NCBI RefSeq assembly: GCF_900129635.1
Contig: NZ_FSRB01000003.1
Location: forward strand, 1-64,000
Direction of reading: 5' to 3'
Source of the DNA: Singulisphaera sp. GP187
Lineage (GTDB): Bacteria > Planctomycetota > Planctomycetia > Isosphaerales > Isosphaeraceae
DNA: 64,000 bases
The position numbers and the translations under genes are program-made. Of this stretch, positions 8,765-17,857 are shown one piece after another (positions within the stretch are counted from its first letter, which is position 1; each line of letters starts with the position of its first letter). The notes under the pieces were generated by a model that was not told where the DNA came from, did not search any database, and saw only the letters and a program-made list of their open reading frames with translations.

Positions 8765-11614
8765 ATGAACCTTAACCTAAAAGATGTTGCATTTTATTCT
8801 ATCGTCGTGGGGCTCAATCTGGGATTGGCCACCATCGCCTCCCTCCACCACTACGCCACAGTAGACGAGGCCCGATCGATCCCGGCCGGCCTCGCCCACT
8901 GGGATGCCGGGGCGTTTGCTCCCGCCAACGACACCCCGCCAGTCGCGCGTCTGGTCGCCACCCTACCAGTACTGGCACTGCACCCCAATCGAATCGAGTC
9001 ATCCGAGGTCTTGGAGGGAAGACTCGCCGACGAGGCGGATTTGAAAGCGGCACGGGACTTCGCCTATACAAACCCGTTGACATACGATCACTTGATCCGC
9101 ATCGCACGTCTCCCAACCCTGTTCTGGTGGGTGGCCGGGGCATGGCTGATTACACGCTGGGCAGGTGAGTTGCACGGCACCGGCGCTGCCCGGCTCGCCC
9201 TGGTTCTCTGGGCCTTCGGGCCGAACATCATAGCACGCGAAGCCCTGGCAACGCCTGATCTCCCGGCCGCTGTGGCCTGTCTGGCCGCAGGTTATGCCTT
9301 CTCCCGGTGGCGATCAAAATCAAGTTGGTCTCGTGCAGCCGTCACGGGTGCCCTGCTCGGGATTGCCATGCTCACTGAGTATTCCGCCCTCTCGCTTCCG
9401 CTTGCCTGGTTACTGCTCGGCCTCCCTCGGTGTCCAGTCCTGGGGATGGGAGACCGAACCGCCCGCTGCTGGGTCCAAGTAGCCCAGACCGCATTCGGAC
9501 TCTTCATCTGCCTTTGGGTTATCAACATAGGCTATGGTTTTACGGGAACAGGGACACCACTCGGGAAGTTGCACTTTACCAGCCGTGTCTTCGGCGACAA
9601 CAAAGCGAACCACCCGGATGCGACGATTGCTGATGCGGGACGCGTGCGGAATCGTTTTGAAGGTTCGTGGTTAGGGGGTTTCCCTCTTCCGCTCCCCGCT
9701 GACTACATCCGCGGCATGGATCGTCGATTCCGCGATGCGGAATCGAGTTTCCAAACCATCGAAGTGGATGCGAGCCGCGCCACCGACCGTGGGAGAATCA
9801 CCGTCGCAATACTCTTGGCCAAGGTCCCGATCGCCGCATGGATCTTGATCCTCTGGGGGGTTGCTCTGTCGATACGTCGCGATTGTCCCGCCGACGAGCG
9901 GGCCGTCTGGATTCAGGCGGCGACCATGATCGCGCCGGCCGTTATCCTAGCCAACGACTTCTTCCCCTTGGCCAGCATGTTGCTTGCCGCCCCATTCACC
10001 ATCGTCGGAATAAGCGGTCTCGCTCGCTATCTGGGAAGAGTGACTCCCAAAGCCACGGCACTAATCGTAATCCTGCTCATCGGGATCTTCGCCAGTGGAC
10101 TGTCGACCTATCCCCATCTCCTCTCTTATCTCAACGAGTCCGTGAGGGGAGCTGACCGATTTGCCTTGGCAGCGAGCCATCCTCACTCCGATGCCGGACG
10201 CGACCTGCTGGAGTTGAAGAACTGGCTTGGCCGCCATCAAGAAGCCTCACCGATCGGACTCGCCTGCCAGTATGTGAACGATCCTCGAGCCCTCGGTATC
10301 GAATACACTCACATCCCCACGGGCCCAGGGCCGGTGCTTCAGGACGACCCCTGGTACTCCGAACGCTTAGGACCAAAGCCCGGTTACTATGCCCTCGACT
10401 TTCACAACCTCACTCTGCCGAGATTCCGTTATTTCAACGATTTCAGGCCCGCGTTCGTCATTGGCGACTCGATCCGCATTTATCACATTACGCCCGAGGA
10501 CGCCGACCGCGCACGACGGAAGGCGGGACTGGCCAACACACGCGACCTGCTGGAGTTGAAGAACTGGCTTGGCCGCCATCAAGAAGCCTCACCGATCGGA
10601 CTCGCCTGCCAGTATGTGAACGATCCTCGAGCCCTCGGTATCGAGTACACTCACATCCCCACGGGCCCAGGGCCGGTGCTTCAGGACGACCCCTGGTACT
10701 CCGAACGCTTAGGACCAAAGCCCGGTTACTATGCCCTCGACCTTCACAACCTCACTCTGCCGAGATTCCGCTATTTCAACGATTTCAGGCCCGCGTTCGT
10801 CATTGGCGACTCGATCCGCATTTATCACATTACGCCCGAGGACGCCGACCGCGCACGACGGAAGGCGGGACTGGCCCCGTTAGCGACACGCCCCGGCCGT
10901 CGGGGCTTTGCGAACGGGAGTGGCTTCGTCCATCGTGTCCATCGCGGGAAGGATGGCAGTGTCACTAACTACACAATCTTCGTACCCCACGACTATACGG
11001 GTGAAATCTCCTACCCCCTGATCCTCCTCCTCCACGGATATGGCGATCGAGGAACCGCGGGGGACCAATATCTCAAGGTTGGCTTGGCCCCTGCAATCGC
11101 CCGTCGGGAGAACGACTTCGACTTCATCGCAATCTTCCCTCAGGGCCACGCGGGGGCATGGCCGCCCGATGGCGACGACACGCAGCATACCATGGAGATT
11201 CTCGCACAAGTGGAGGCAGAGTACCGCGTTGACCCCCGCCGGATCTATTTGACTGGCATCTCCAGCGGTGGAGCCGGCGTCTGGCCGATTGCTGCGCGAT
11301 CCCCTGACCGATGGGCGGCGATCGTTCCGGTAGCATCCGCCGAGTGCGATCCCGCCATCGCGACCGCGATCAAGAGCATCCCCTGCTGGTGCTTCCACAA
11401 TTATTTCGACGTTAGCAAGCCGCCAGGTATACCGCGTCAAATGATCGAAGCATTGAGACGAGAGGGCGGGAAACCACGATACACAGAGTTCTACGTGCTC
11501 ACCGGTGACAGGCACAATGCCTGGGACAGTGCCTACAACACGATTGAGCTCTATGATTGGCTGGCTGGGCAGAGAAAGCCAGAGCCTCATCGCATGAGGA
11601 CAGACGGGCGGTGA
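8765..11614 (+). CDS. GT39-like glycosyltransferase fused to alpha/beta-hydrolase esterase, with internal duplication
   Basis: The 949-residue product has two parts. Residues 1-590 form a GT39/ArnT-like polytopic membrane glycosyltransferase with an intact first-loop Asp-Glu (ATVDEARSIPAGLAHW) and a DLLELKNWLGRH segment opening the soluble part. Residues 592-704 repeat residues 478-590 almost exactly, from a 342-bp tandem duplication. Residues 715-940 are an alpha/beta-hydrolase of the phospholipase/carboxylesterase or feruloyl-esterase-like type, with oxyanion HGYGDRG, nucleophile GISSGG (Ser near 833), and a candidate catalytic His near 916 in DRHNAW. Inference: the two domains may act on one extracytoplasmic glycan or glycolipid. 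Alternatively the esterase is a captured neighbour. It begins just after the IS200 remnant. Confidence 0.8.
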   Translation: MNLNLKDVAFYSIVVGLNLGLATIASLHHYATVDEARSIPAGLAHWDAGAFAPANDTPPVARLVATLPVLALHPNRIESSEVLEGRLADEADLKAARDFAYTNPLTYDHLIRIARLPTLFWWVAGAWLITRWAGELHGTGAARLALVLWAFGPNIIAREALATPDLPAAVACLAAGYAFSRWRSKSSWSRAAVTGALLGIAMLTEYSALSLPLAWLLLGLPRCPVLGMGDRTARCWVQVAQTAFGLFICLWVINIGYGFTGTGTPLGKLHFTSRVFGDNKANHPDATIADAGRVRNRFEGSWLGGFPLPLPADYIRGMDRRFRDAESSFQTIEVDASRATDRGRITVAILLAKVPIAAWILILWGVALSIRRDCPADERAVWIQAATMIAPAVILANDFFPLASMLLAAPFTIVGISGLARYLGRVTPKATALIVILLIGIFASGLSTYPHLLSYLNESVRGADRFALAASHPHSDAGRDLLELKNWLGRHQEASPIGLACQYVNDPRALGIEYTHIPTGPGPVLQDDPWYSERLGPKPGYYALDFHNLTLPRFRYFNDFRPAFVIGDSIRIYHITPEDADRARRKAGLANTRDLLELKNWLGRHQEASPIGLACQYVNDPRALGIEYTHIPTGPGPVLQDDPWYSERLGPKPGYYALDLHNLTLPRFRYFNDFRPAFVIGDSIRIYHITPEDADRARRKAGLAPLATRPGRRGFANGSGFVHRVHRGKDGSVTNYTIFVPHDYTGEISYPLILLLHGYGDRGTAGDQYLKVGLAPAIARRENDFDFIAIFPQGHAGAWPPDGDDTQHTMEILAQVEAEYRVDPRRIYLTGISSGGAGVWPIAARSPDRWAAIVPVASAECDPAIATAIKSIPCWCFHNYFDVSKPPGIPRQMIEALRREGGKPRYTEFYVLTGDRHNAWDSAYNTIELYDWLAGQRKPEPHRMRTDGR
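10198..10534 (+). repeat. Tandem duplication, copy 1
   Basis: This 337-bp segment recurs at 10540-10876 with a period of 342 bp (114 codons) and only three mismatches (GAA/GAG, TTT/CTT, CGT/CGC codons). The reading frame is preserved across both copies. Confidence 0.95.
10540..10876 (+). repeat. Tandem duplication, copy 2
   Basis: Second copy of the segment at 10198-10534. One of the three differences changes an amino acid (Phe to Leu in the LDFHNL/LDLHNL segment). The copies are joined by the five bases AACAC. Confidence 0.95.
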
Positions 11615-11620
11615 GGACCC

Positions 11621-12400
11621 GTGAGCCGGACGCTGCTTTTGAAGTCCATGGAACAGACGCCGCTTTACAACACGGTGAATTTCGATATGACGCCTGATTA
11701 CGGATTCGGCGTGGCCGCCAACTCGACCGCTGTCGGGACGATCATCACGGCCTACCTCTGCCCGTCCGACCCCAATTCCGGTGCTTATCGCAACAACAAT
11801 TATCATGCTTGCTATGGCACCACGACCCACGGTTTCAGCAATACGACCAGGCTCGTCGGCAACGGGATGTTCGCCGCGTGGTCGACCTACGGCCCCAGCT
11901 CCGTGACCGACGGCCTTTCCCAGACGATCGCATTCTCAGAGGCCCTGGTCGGCAGTACGAGCGGTGGGACGAACTGTCGGGGCAACACCGTCTCGATGGG
12001 CGGCACGCGCAATGACATTGTCGATGCAAGGGCGGATTTGACAGGCGTCAATGCGTTGCTCTCGCAATGTGCCCAGTCGTTCCAGGCCGGCTCGGCCACC
12101 GTCGTCAACGACCTACGAGGGGCCCGATGGGCCAGCGGGCGCACCGGCTGGACCATGTTCAATGCCCTCCAGACACCCAACGACTCCCCTTATCGCTTCA
12201 ATGGATGCCGGGTCGGTTGCGTCGGGTGCGGGCTCGAGGCGGGCTTTTCCTTTCCCGCCACGAGTCAACATTCCGGCGGTGTGAATGTCTTGATGGGGGA
12301 CGGCAGTGCGCGATTCGTCAAAGACAGTGTCGATCGCAACACATGGTACTCCCTCAGTTCAAGGGACGGCGCCGAAATTGTTAGCAGCGACGGATACTGA
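11621..12400 (+). pseudogene. DUF1559 pseudopilin lacking its N-terminus
   Basis: The 259-codon frame matches the middle and end of DUF1559 proteins: LLLKSMEQTPLYNTVNF, a CPSDPN segment, DGLSQTIAFSEALVG, and the terminal HSGGVNVLMGDGSARFVKDS. The prepilin peptidase site, the hydrophobic helix and the CTNNLKQ region (about 70-80 residues) are missing. The sequence immediately upstream belongs to the glycosyltransferase-esterase gene, which stops only six bases earlier. The possible GTG start is therefore an accident of a deletion or recombination junction near 11615-11620. Without the helix it could not be assembled as a pseudopilin. A hairpin GGCCCGC/GCGGGCC follows at 12425-12452. Confidence 0.8.
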
Positions 12401-12608
12401 CCCGACGAGGAGAACAAGCCCCGGCCCGCCTTCGCTCGGTGGAGCGGGCCCGGAGTCGGGTCGAACCTCACGGTTGATCCGAACATTCCTGGCGAAGTGA
12501 GGATCATCCAACGACAGGCCGTGACGATGGCCACAATCACGCGAACGGGCCGCTGATCGCCCAAGGATGACGATCGACGGCCCGCAGAAAAACGGAGGCC
12601 TATGGTGG

Positions 12609-13076
12609 TCAGGGTTTCACAATGATCTTCGTTTCGGCCGGCACTGACGGCGTGGTTTCGATCACAACCGGAGCAGGATTCGCCTGGATCACCCTGACCT
12701 CTTTGACCACCGCCAGCTCATCAACGACGCTGGTCACCCCCAATGTGTTCTGCGCCAGGTCAACGGCCCGCAGCTTGACCGTCGGGTCGATCACCGAACC
12801 GCGGAGAACGATCGCCCCGCCCGGCCTGGACTCGATGCGCAGAGCTGAGCCCACGAACTGCTTGTCCCACTCGATCCGCCGCATGACCCGGTTCAGCGTA
12901 TCGCGCTCTTGCACGGCGCTCTGCGCTCGCGCGACATCGGTCTCAACCCGTGAACGAATATTCTTGCCGGTGTTATCCAGGGCGCGCCCAGCACGCCGCA
13001 ACGGTCCGTCCTGGGCGAAAGCGGAGGAACCGACCAACGCGAGCGACATCAAGGCGATGGCAAAGAGACGGGTCAT
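12609..13076 (-). CDS. Exported BON-domain protein
   Basis: The 155-residue protein has a clear Sec signal peptide (MTRLFAIALMSLALVGSSAFA, cleavage before QDGPL). A coiled, charged segment (residues 25-75) precedes a BON domain (about 76-140; SALRIESRPGGAIVLRGSV and AVDLAQNTLGVTSVVDEL). BON domains are thought to bind phospholipid or large ligands at the cell envelope; the role here is unknown. It may be co-oriented with the GTPase gene upstream, but the 284-bp gap argues for its own promoter. The C-terminal tail (residues 140-155) is Pro/Val/Thr rich. Confidence 0.85.
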   Translation of the reverse strand: MTRLFAIALMSLALVGSSAFAQDGPLRRAGRALDNTGKNIRSRVETDVARAQSAVQERDTLNRVMRRIEWDKQFVGSALRIESRPGGAIVLRGSVIDPTVKLRAVDLAQNTLGVTSVVDELAVVKEVRVIQANPAPVVIETTPSVPAETKIIVKP

Positions 13077-13359
13077 GATCGAGCTCCAGCGGGTGGTTGA
13101 GGTGGTCCGGACTCACGGTTACGGTATCGAGTCGAACCGGGAGGGAATGCGACCGGAGAGTGCAACCGGTGTGCCAACTGGGCAACCGTCCCTCTGCGCG
13201 CAAATGCCGCGCAAGTTCGCCTTCCCCGACGGCGCCTGTTGTACCCGATGACTCAAAACCGTGGCAGACCGAACGACCCCGGACGAGTTCGTCGCCTGAC
13301 TTCAGTTAACGTCGACAAACGCACCGGATGCATCACTCAACGAAAGTCATCGATCGCCA

Positions 13360-14685
13360 TCATCTCCGAATGCGACGGCGCGGGCTGTCGACGGGAGCGA
13401 CCACTCCCTGGCGTTCCAGGAGCCAAAGGACGGGGCGCTCGACTAACAGCGGGGTCGGCAGCGGCTGGGGAAGGTCTTCTCGATCCTGGGCGGCATCGCC
13501 GAGCGCCGAGCAAGCGAAGAACCGGTGATTCGGAAAAGTGACGGCAACATGTTCAAGGAAGCCGGCCGCTCCCCAGTGGCGAAGCGCGGACTGGACTTCG
13601 TCATGGATCGCCTGATCGAGGGCCGGACTGGGCGGGGATTCGGGAACGCCGGTCGCCCACTCGTGGATTTTCGTCCCCTCCGGGAGCAAGTGGCCCCAGC
13701 GATCGAGTTTGTTCAGACAGATCGCCAGCGGCACCTTCACCGGCGAGCGGCGGAAGAAGGTGGCCAGTTTGCGGATGTCGGTCAGGTAGTCGGCCGGAGG
13801 GACTCGACTCTCCTTCTCGGTGAGCTGCATCCGGCGATCGTGGGCGACGGACCGGATCCGCAACGGGTCGATCAGGAAGAGCAGGCCACGCGCTCCGCCA
13901 AGGTAGCGGGCCTCGCTCCGGAGCATTTCAATGTTCATCTCCCAGTCTTCGCCGGCGGTGTCGAAGAACGAGAGTAAGGCGGTACCGCCCCGTTCGGAGT
14001 CTCGGCGGCTGGTCAGGCGATAGACCAACGGCTGGAGCACCCCGCGATTGGTCTCCAGGCTCGGAGTGGCCGAATGGCTGTGCCGGAACGATTCACCGCT
14101 CAGTTCCTCACCGACGCCGAACTGGCTGCCGCCATAGGTCAGCTCGTGATATTCGCGTTCGTAACGCTCACGGATCTCGTCGGTCAGGGGGTCGAGCACG
14201 AAGCCACGATCGGGACCGACCCGGTGGTCGAGTTCGTGGAGGAGCACCGTCACGAAGGTCGTCTTGCCGACCGATTGCGGGCCGAAGATGGCGATGTGGC
14301 CGGGATCGAGCGTGATCGCGGAGTCGGGCAGATGACTATGACAGCGCGGGCAGAGGCGGAGGTCGGTCGGTCGCTGGCAGTTCGGACAGTCGAGCGAGCC
14401 GGGCAAGACCATCCAGTCGAAGTGGCGGCGAATTCCGCGGCGAACGTCGGTTCGAGGGTCGACCCACCAGGGGCTCCGGAGCGCCGAGTTCCCCGGGCCC
14501 CCCACACGTCTGCCATTCAGGGCATGCGACAGGATCGGATCTTCGATCATCCGGGCGAAGTCGGATTTGCAGTAGTGGTCATTGCAACGCAGGTGCATCT
14601 CGCACGCGGCGAATCGCTCGAAGCAGAAGGGGCAACGGACGCGTCGGAGGGGATCGAGACGGGTCATCAAGTCCAGGGGCATTGC
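13360..14685 (-). CDS. Zinc-ribbon TRAFAC-type GTPase (double-GTPase-2 like)
   Basis: The product of about 441 residues begins with two zinc-binding modules: CPFCFERF with CNDHYC, and CPNCQ with CPRCH. A P-loop NTPase follows: Walker A GPQSVGKTT, switch/Walker B FFDTAGEDW, and the guanine-specificity NKLD (LNKLDRW). This fits the TRAFAC clade GTPases named double-GTPase 2 in biological-conflict systems (identification from memory, moderate confidence). The frame is open to 14844, but the extra 53 codons have lower GC at third positions and no homologous feel, so I start at the ATG at 14685. A GAP1-like protein, the usual partner class, lies 18 kb away at 32289. BON gene 12609 is downstream on the same strand. 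Confidence 0.78.
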   Translation of the reverse strand, partial: AMPLDLMTRLDPLRRVRCPFCFERFAACEMHLRCNDHYCKSDFARMIEDPILSHALNGRRVGGPGNSALRSPWWVDPRTDVRRGIRRHFDWMVLPGSLDCPNCQRPTDLRLCPRCHSHLPDSAITLDPGHIAIFGPQSVGKTTFVTVLLHELDHRVGPDRGFVLDPLTDEIRERYEREYHELTYGGSQFGVGEELSGESFRHSHSATPSLETNRGVLQPLVYRLTSRRDSERGGTALLSFFDTAGEDWEMNIEMLRSEARYLGGARGLLFLIDPLRIRSVAHDRRMQLTEKESRVPPADYLTDIRKLATFFRRSPVKVPLAICLNKLDRWGHLLPEGTKIHEWATGVPESPPSPALDQAIHDEVQSALRHWGAAGFLEHVAVTFPNHRFFACSALGDAAQDREDLPQPLPTPLLVERPVLWLLERQGVVAPVDSPRRRIRR

Positions 14686-15007
14686 GCACCAATCGGGCTG
14701 GAGTGCGATGAGTCGAGACGAGATCCACCGGGCGGTCCACTCTTCGTTCCAAGCGAAGGGACTTGTCTCTACCTTACCATCGTCCGGTTGTCCGAGGTGG
14801 GAATCAACTCGAACTTCCCTTGAATCCCGCTCGGGGTCGGCCATCCGGACCGCTCTACCCGCGGCAATACTCGGAAGAGCGGTCTCTTGTCTTCACGCCC
14901 ATCGCCGCTAAACTGGCCCTGAACCATTGAGGACGCCACCGAAAAAAAAATGAGGGCGCGATCGCGCCGCCCTGCTTCGATCCACCGCATGAGGGGGTTT
15001 CATCACG

Positions 15008-15697
15008 ATGCGCTTTCCGATTCTCGTGGCCACGGTCTCCCTGGCCTGGTCGATCCCGTTTGTGGTCGCCGACGAGGCGAAGCCAGGCGACGCCACCCTC
15101 GGCCAGCCGGCTCCCGAAGGGGCCACCGTTGTGTTCGGCGGCGAAAACCTCGACGGCTGGGTCAAGACCGACGCCAAGACCCCCGCCGGCTGGGTGGTCC
15201 AGGACGGCATCCTGATCGTCAAGCCCGGCGAAGGCGCAATCCAGACCGAGAAGTCGTTCGGTGACTTCCAGCTCCATGTCGAGTTTAACGTCCCCTACAT
15301 GCCCGACAAGAAGGGGCAGGCCCGTGGCAATAGCGGCGTCTACCTGGGCGGCATTTATGAGCTTCAAGTGCTCGACTCATACGGTCTGAAACTCCAAAAC
15401 AACGACTGCGGCGCGATCTACCAGCAGATCATTCCGGCGGTCAACGCCTGCAAGCCACCGTTGCAGTGGCAGACTTACGACGTCACCTTTCACAAGGCCG
15501 TTGTTGAAGGCGGAAAAGTGGTCAAGAAGGCCCGTGTGACGGTCGTTCATAACGGCATCAAGACCATCGACGACGCCGAGATCAACCCCACTCCCGGTGG
15601 CACGTCCCACAAGGCGGGCGAGGATGGGCCGATCCTGCTTCAGGACCACGGCAATAAGGTCCAGTTCCGGAATCTCTGGATCAAGCCGCTCTCCTGA
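15008..15697 (+). CDS. Exported DUF1080 (3-keto-disaccharide hydrolase-like) protein
   Basis: The 229-residue protein has a signal peptide (MRFPILVATVSLAWSIPFVVA). A single DUF1080 domain (residues 45-228) of the concanavalin-like fold follows: FGGENLDGW, GWVVQDGILIV, FQLHVEFNVP, RGNSGVYLGGIYELQVLDS, and WQTYDVTF near the end. Planctomycetes carry many such periplasmic or extracellular proteins. Members elsewhere hydrolyse 3-keto-glycosides, but most are uncharacterised and the exact substrate cannot be read here. Length is normal. It ends at a strong terminator at 15722, so it is likely transcribed alone. Confidence 0.9.
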   Translation: MRFPILVATVSLAWSIPFVVADEAKPGDATLGQPAPEGATVVFGGENLDGWVKTDAKTPAGWVVQDGILIVKPGEGAIQTEKSFGDFQLHVEFNVPYMPDKKGQARGNSGVYLGGIYELQVLDSYGLKLQNNDCGAIYQQIIPAVNACKPPLQWQTYDVTFHKAVVEGGKVVKKARVTVVHNGIKTIDDAEINPTPGGTSHKAGEDGPILLQDHGNKVQFRNLWIKPLS

Positions 15698-15721
15698 ACG
15701 TACCCTCGTTTCCCCAAAATC

Positions 15722-15758
15722 AAGGGACGGTGGCCTCGGCCCTCGTCCCTTTTTTTTC
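15722..15758 (+). terminator. Rho-independent terminator after DUF1080 gene
   Basis: Stem AGGGACG (15722-15728) pairs with CGTCCCT (about 15744-15750), followed directly by a run of eight or more T. Its position rules out the upstream ATG at 15730 as the start of the next gene. Confidence 0.88.
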
Positions 15759-15816
15759 TTATCCTTTGATTTTGATCCGACGCCATGACGGGCCGAGGTT
15801 TTGGAGCCTGAAGACG

Positions 15817-16971
15817 ATGCTCTCTTCCGCGGGTTGCAGCACACGACGTTCGAGGCTCTGGAAGGCTTTGCCTGAGCCCTGCGATGCCCTGATCCTGGCC
15901 GATCCGCAGCACCTGATCTATTTTGCCAACTACGTTCAGTCCCCGTTCGTCTTCCGATCGGCGGATGCCGGAGCGCTGCTCGTGCTCGAGCCCGAGAAGT
16001 CGACCCTGGTGACGGACAGCATGGTCCAACCGTTCTCGGAACGCGCGACGGTCGACGAGGTGGTCGCCCCCGTCTGGTACAACGGCAAGACATCGGCTCC
16101 TCACCGCCAGGGGATCCGGGTGGGAGCGGCGATCGACGTCCTGTCACGCGTGCCTGGAACCCGGATCGGGATCGAGCCGACCAGCGTACCGGTCGCGGTG
16201 GTCGAGGCGCTTCGAGCCGCGCGGCCCAACCTGACGCTCATCGACCTCGATCCGATCATCCGGCCCCTGAAACGGGCCAAGGATCCGGACGAGGTCGCCT
16301 TGATCAAGCGTTCGATCCAGGCCGGAGAGGCCGCGCAGGCCGCCGCACTCGCCGGGGTCGAACCCGGGATGACGGAACTGGACGTTTTTCTCTTGGTCCA
16401 GAATGCGGCGATGAAATGCCTCGACGAGCAAGTGATCGTCTACGGTGACTTCGCCACCGGCCCGCGTTGCGCGACTGAAAAGGGGGGACCGCCGATCTCG
16501 CGTACGATCGAACGCGGCGATCTTTGCCTGCTCGACTTCTCGGTGGTCGTCCACGGTTACCGTGGCGACTTCACGAACTCGTTCGTCGTCGGCGCCGAGC
16601 CGACGGCTCGGCAACGGGAGATGTTCGAGGCCTGCCTCTCGGCAATTGAGGCGGGGGAGGGACAACTCCGCGCCGGGACGCCCGCGCGAGCGGTCGACGC
16701 CGCGGTCCGAGGCCGTCTGGCGTCGCGCGGCCTGGCCGAGTCCTTCACGAGCCATAGCGGGCACGGGCTGGGACTCGGTCACCCCGAGCCCCCCTACTTC
16801 GTCCCCGAGAGCACGGATACGCTCGTGGTGGGAGACGTCGTCGCACTCGAGCCGGGGCTCTACATCGAAGGGGTCGGGGGAATGCGTTTTGAACGCAATT
16901 ACCTGATCACCGCCGAGGGTTTCGAGACCCTCTCGGTGCACGATCTCACGATCACACAACCGAGGCGATAA
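15817..16971 (+). CDS. M24 family Xaa-Pro aminopeptidase-like metallopeptidase
   Basis: The 384-residue enzyme has a creatinase N-terminal domain (residues 1-140; LILADPQHLIYFANY) and a pita-bread M24 domain (150-380). Dinuclear-metal ligands are visible in order: Asp in LLDFSVVVHG, Asp in YRGDFTNSF, His in GHGLGLGHPEPPY, Glu in ALEPGLYIEG and Glu in MRFERNYLIT. Members release an N-terminal residue before proline or act on related dipeptides in the cytoplasm. The ATG at 15817 was preferred because the frame upstream runs through the terminator of the DUF1080 gene. It ends against a hairpin at 16980 facing the convergent peroxidase gene. Confidence 0.9.
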   Translation: MLSSAGCSTRRSRLWKALPEPCDALILADPQHLIYFANYVQSPFVFRSADAGALLVLEPEKSTLVTDSMVQPFSERATVDEVVAPVWYNGKTSAPHRQGIRVGAAIDVLSRVPGTRIGIEPTSVPVAVVEALRAARPNLTLIDLDPIIRPLKRAKDPDEVALIKRSIQAGEAAQAAALAGVEPGMTELDVFLLVQNAAMKCLDEQVIVYGDFATGPRCATEKGGPPISRTIERGDLCLLDFSVVVHGYRGDFTNSFVVGAEPTARQREMFEACLSAIEAGEGQLRAGTPARAVDAAVRGRLASRGLAESFTSHSGHGLGLGHPEPPYFVPESTDTLVVGDVVALEPGLYIEGVGGMRFERNYLITAEGFETLSVHDLTITQPRR

Positions 16972-16979
16972 GCAGAGGA

Positions 16980-17016
16980 AGGAGGCCCCGACGCGTCGCG
17001 CTCCGCGGGGCCTCCT
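16980..17016. terminator. Hairpin between convergent M24 and tpx genes
   Basis: An 11-bp perfect stem AGGAGGCCCCG (16980-16990) pairs with CGGGGCCTCCT (17006-17016). No T-run follows closely on either side, so it may be a bidirectional or processing stem. Confidence 0.6.
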
Positions 17017-17104
17017 CTCTCGATCGAGCGATTTTCGTTCGGGCGGATCAGTGGCGGAGCGTTGTGAGCCACTCGAGGGGAAATCGCTCGCGCCGTGCCG
17101 GTCG

Positions 17105-17638
17105 TCAGGCGGCGCCGGCCGCCTCTTTCAAGGCCTTCAAGGCGGGCGCGTAATCAGGTTCCTGGGCGATTTCCGGGACGATCTCGATGTAGCGGATCGT
17201 GTTGTCCGGATCGACCACGATCACGGCGCGGGCCAGCAAGGGGATCGGCAACCCTTGAATCAGGACGCCATAGTTCTCGCCGAAGCTGTGGTTGTGCGCG
17301 TCCGACAGGTTTTTGAGGTTCTCGACCTTCGCGTCGGTGCACCAGCGCTGCTGCGCGAACGGAAGGTCGAGACTCACCGTGTAGACGACGGCCTTGTCGC
17401 CGATCGCTTGCAGCTCTTCCGAGAACTTGCGGGTCTGGATGTTGCAAACCGGGGTGTCGAGCGACGGGATCACGTTGAAGAGCCGCGCCTTGCCGGCCGT
17501 GTCGGCCAGCGTCACCACCGCAAGTCCGGCTCCGACGCTGGCAAAGTCGGGCGCTTTGTCCCCAACGTTAAGTTTGGGGCCGACCAGATCGACCGGGTTG
17601 CCCTTGAATGTCACTTCGCCCTTCCGCGTCTCTGCCAT
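17105..17638 (-). CDS. tpx: Thiol peroxidase (atypical 2-Cys peroxiredoxin)
   Basis: The 177-residue protein is a typical Tpx. The peroxidatic Cys lies in SLDTPVCNIQT (near residue 60) with its conserved Thr two residues ahead, and the resolving Cys in RWCTDAKVENL (near 95). It reduces alkyl and hydrogen peroxides in the cytoplasm at the expense of thioredoxin. The frame is open upstream to 17743, but the ATG at 17638 (MAETRKGEVTFKGNPV) matches the family start. It is divergent from mnmG with about 220 bp between them, and convergent with the M24 peptidase gene. Confidence 0.95.
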   Translation of the reverse strand: MAETRKGEVTFKGNPVDLVGPKLNVGDKAPDFASVGAGLAVVTLADTAGKARLFNVIPSLDTPVCNIQTRKFSEELQAIGDKAVVYTVSLDLPFAQQRWCTDAKVENLKNLSDAHNHSFGENYGVLIQGLPIPLLARAVIVVDPDNTIRYIEIVPEIAQEPDYAPALKALKEAAGAA

Positions 17639-17857
17639 GGTGCTCGTCCTCTTCTCAATTGTTGGAGAATGGTCGTGTGAGTTGTCCGGCCATCGAGGGC
17701 CTCGGGAGGCTCCAAGGTAGCCGGACGCTCCGCCGACTCGCAAGGCGATTGAGCCGCCTCCTCATCCGGTTGGCTTTCGTTTCATCGAGCTGTAACGGTA
17801 TGATAAGAAACGAGGACAGGGGAAATACGTAGAGTTCTGCTCGATTGGGCGAATACG

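Noticed and set aside
15730..15816. Upstream ATG at 15730 for the M24 peptidase
   Set aside because: It lies inside the terminator stem and T run of the preceding gene.
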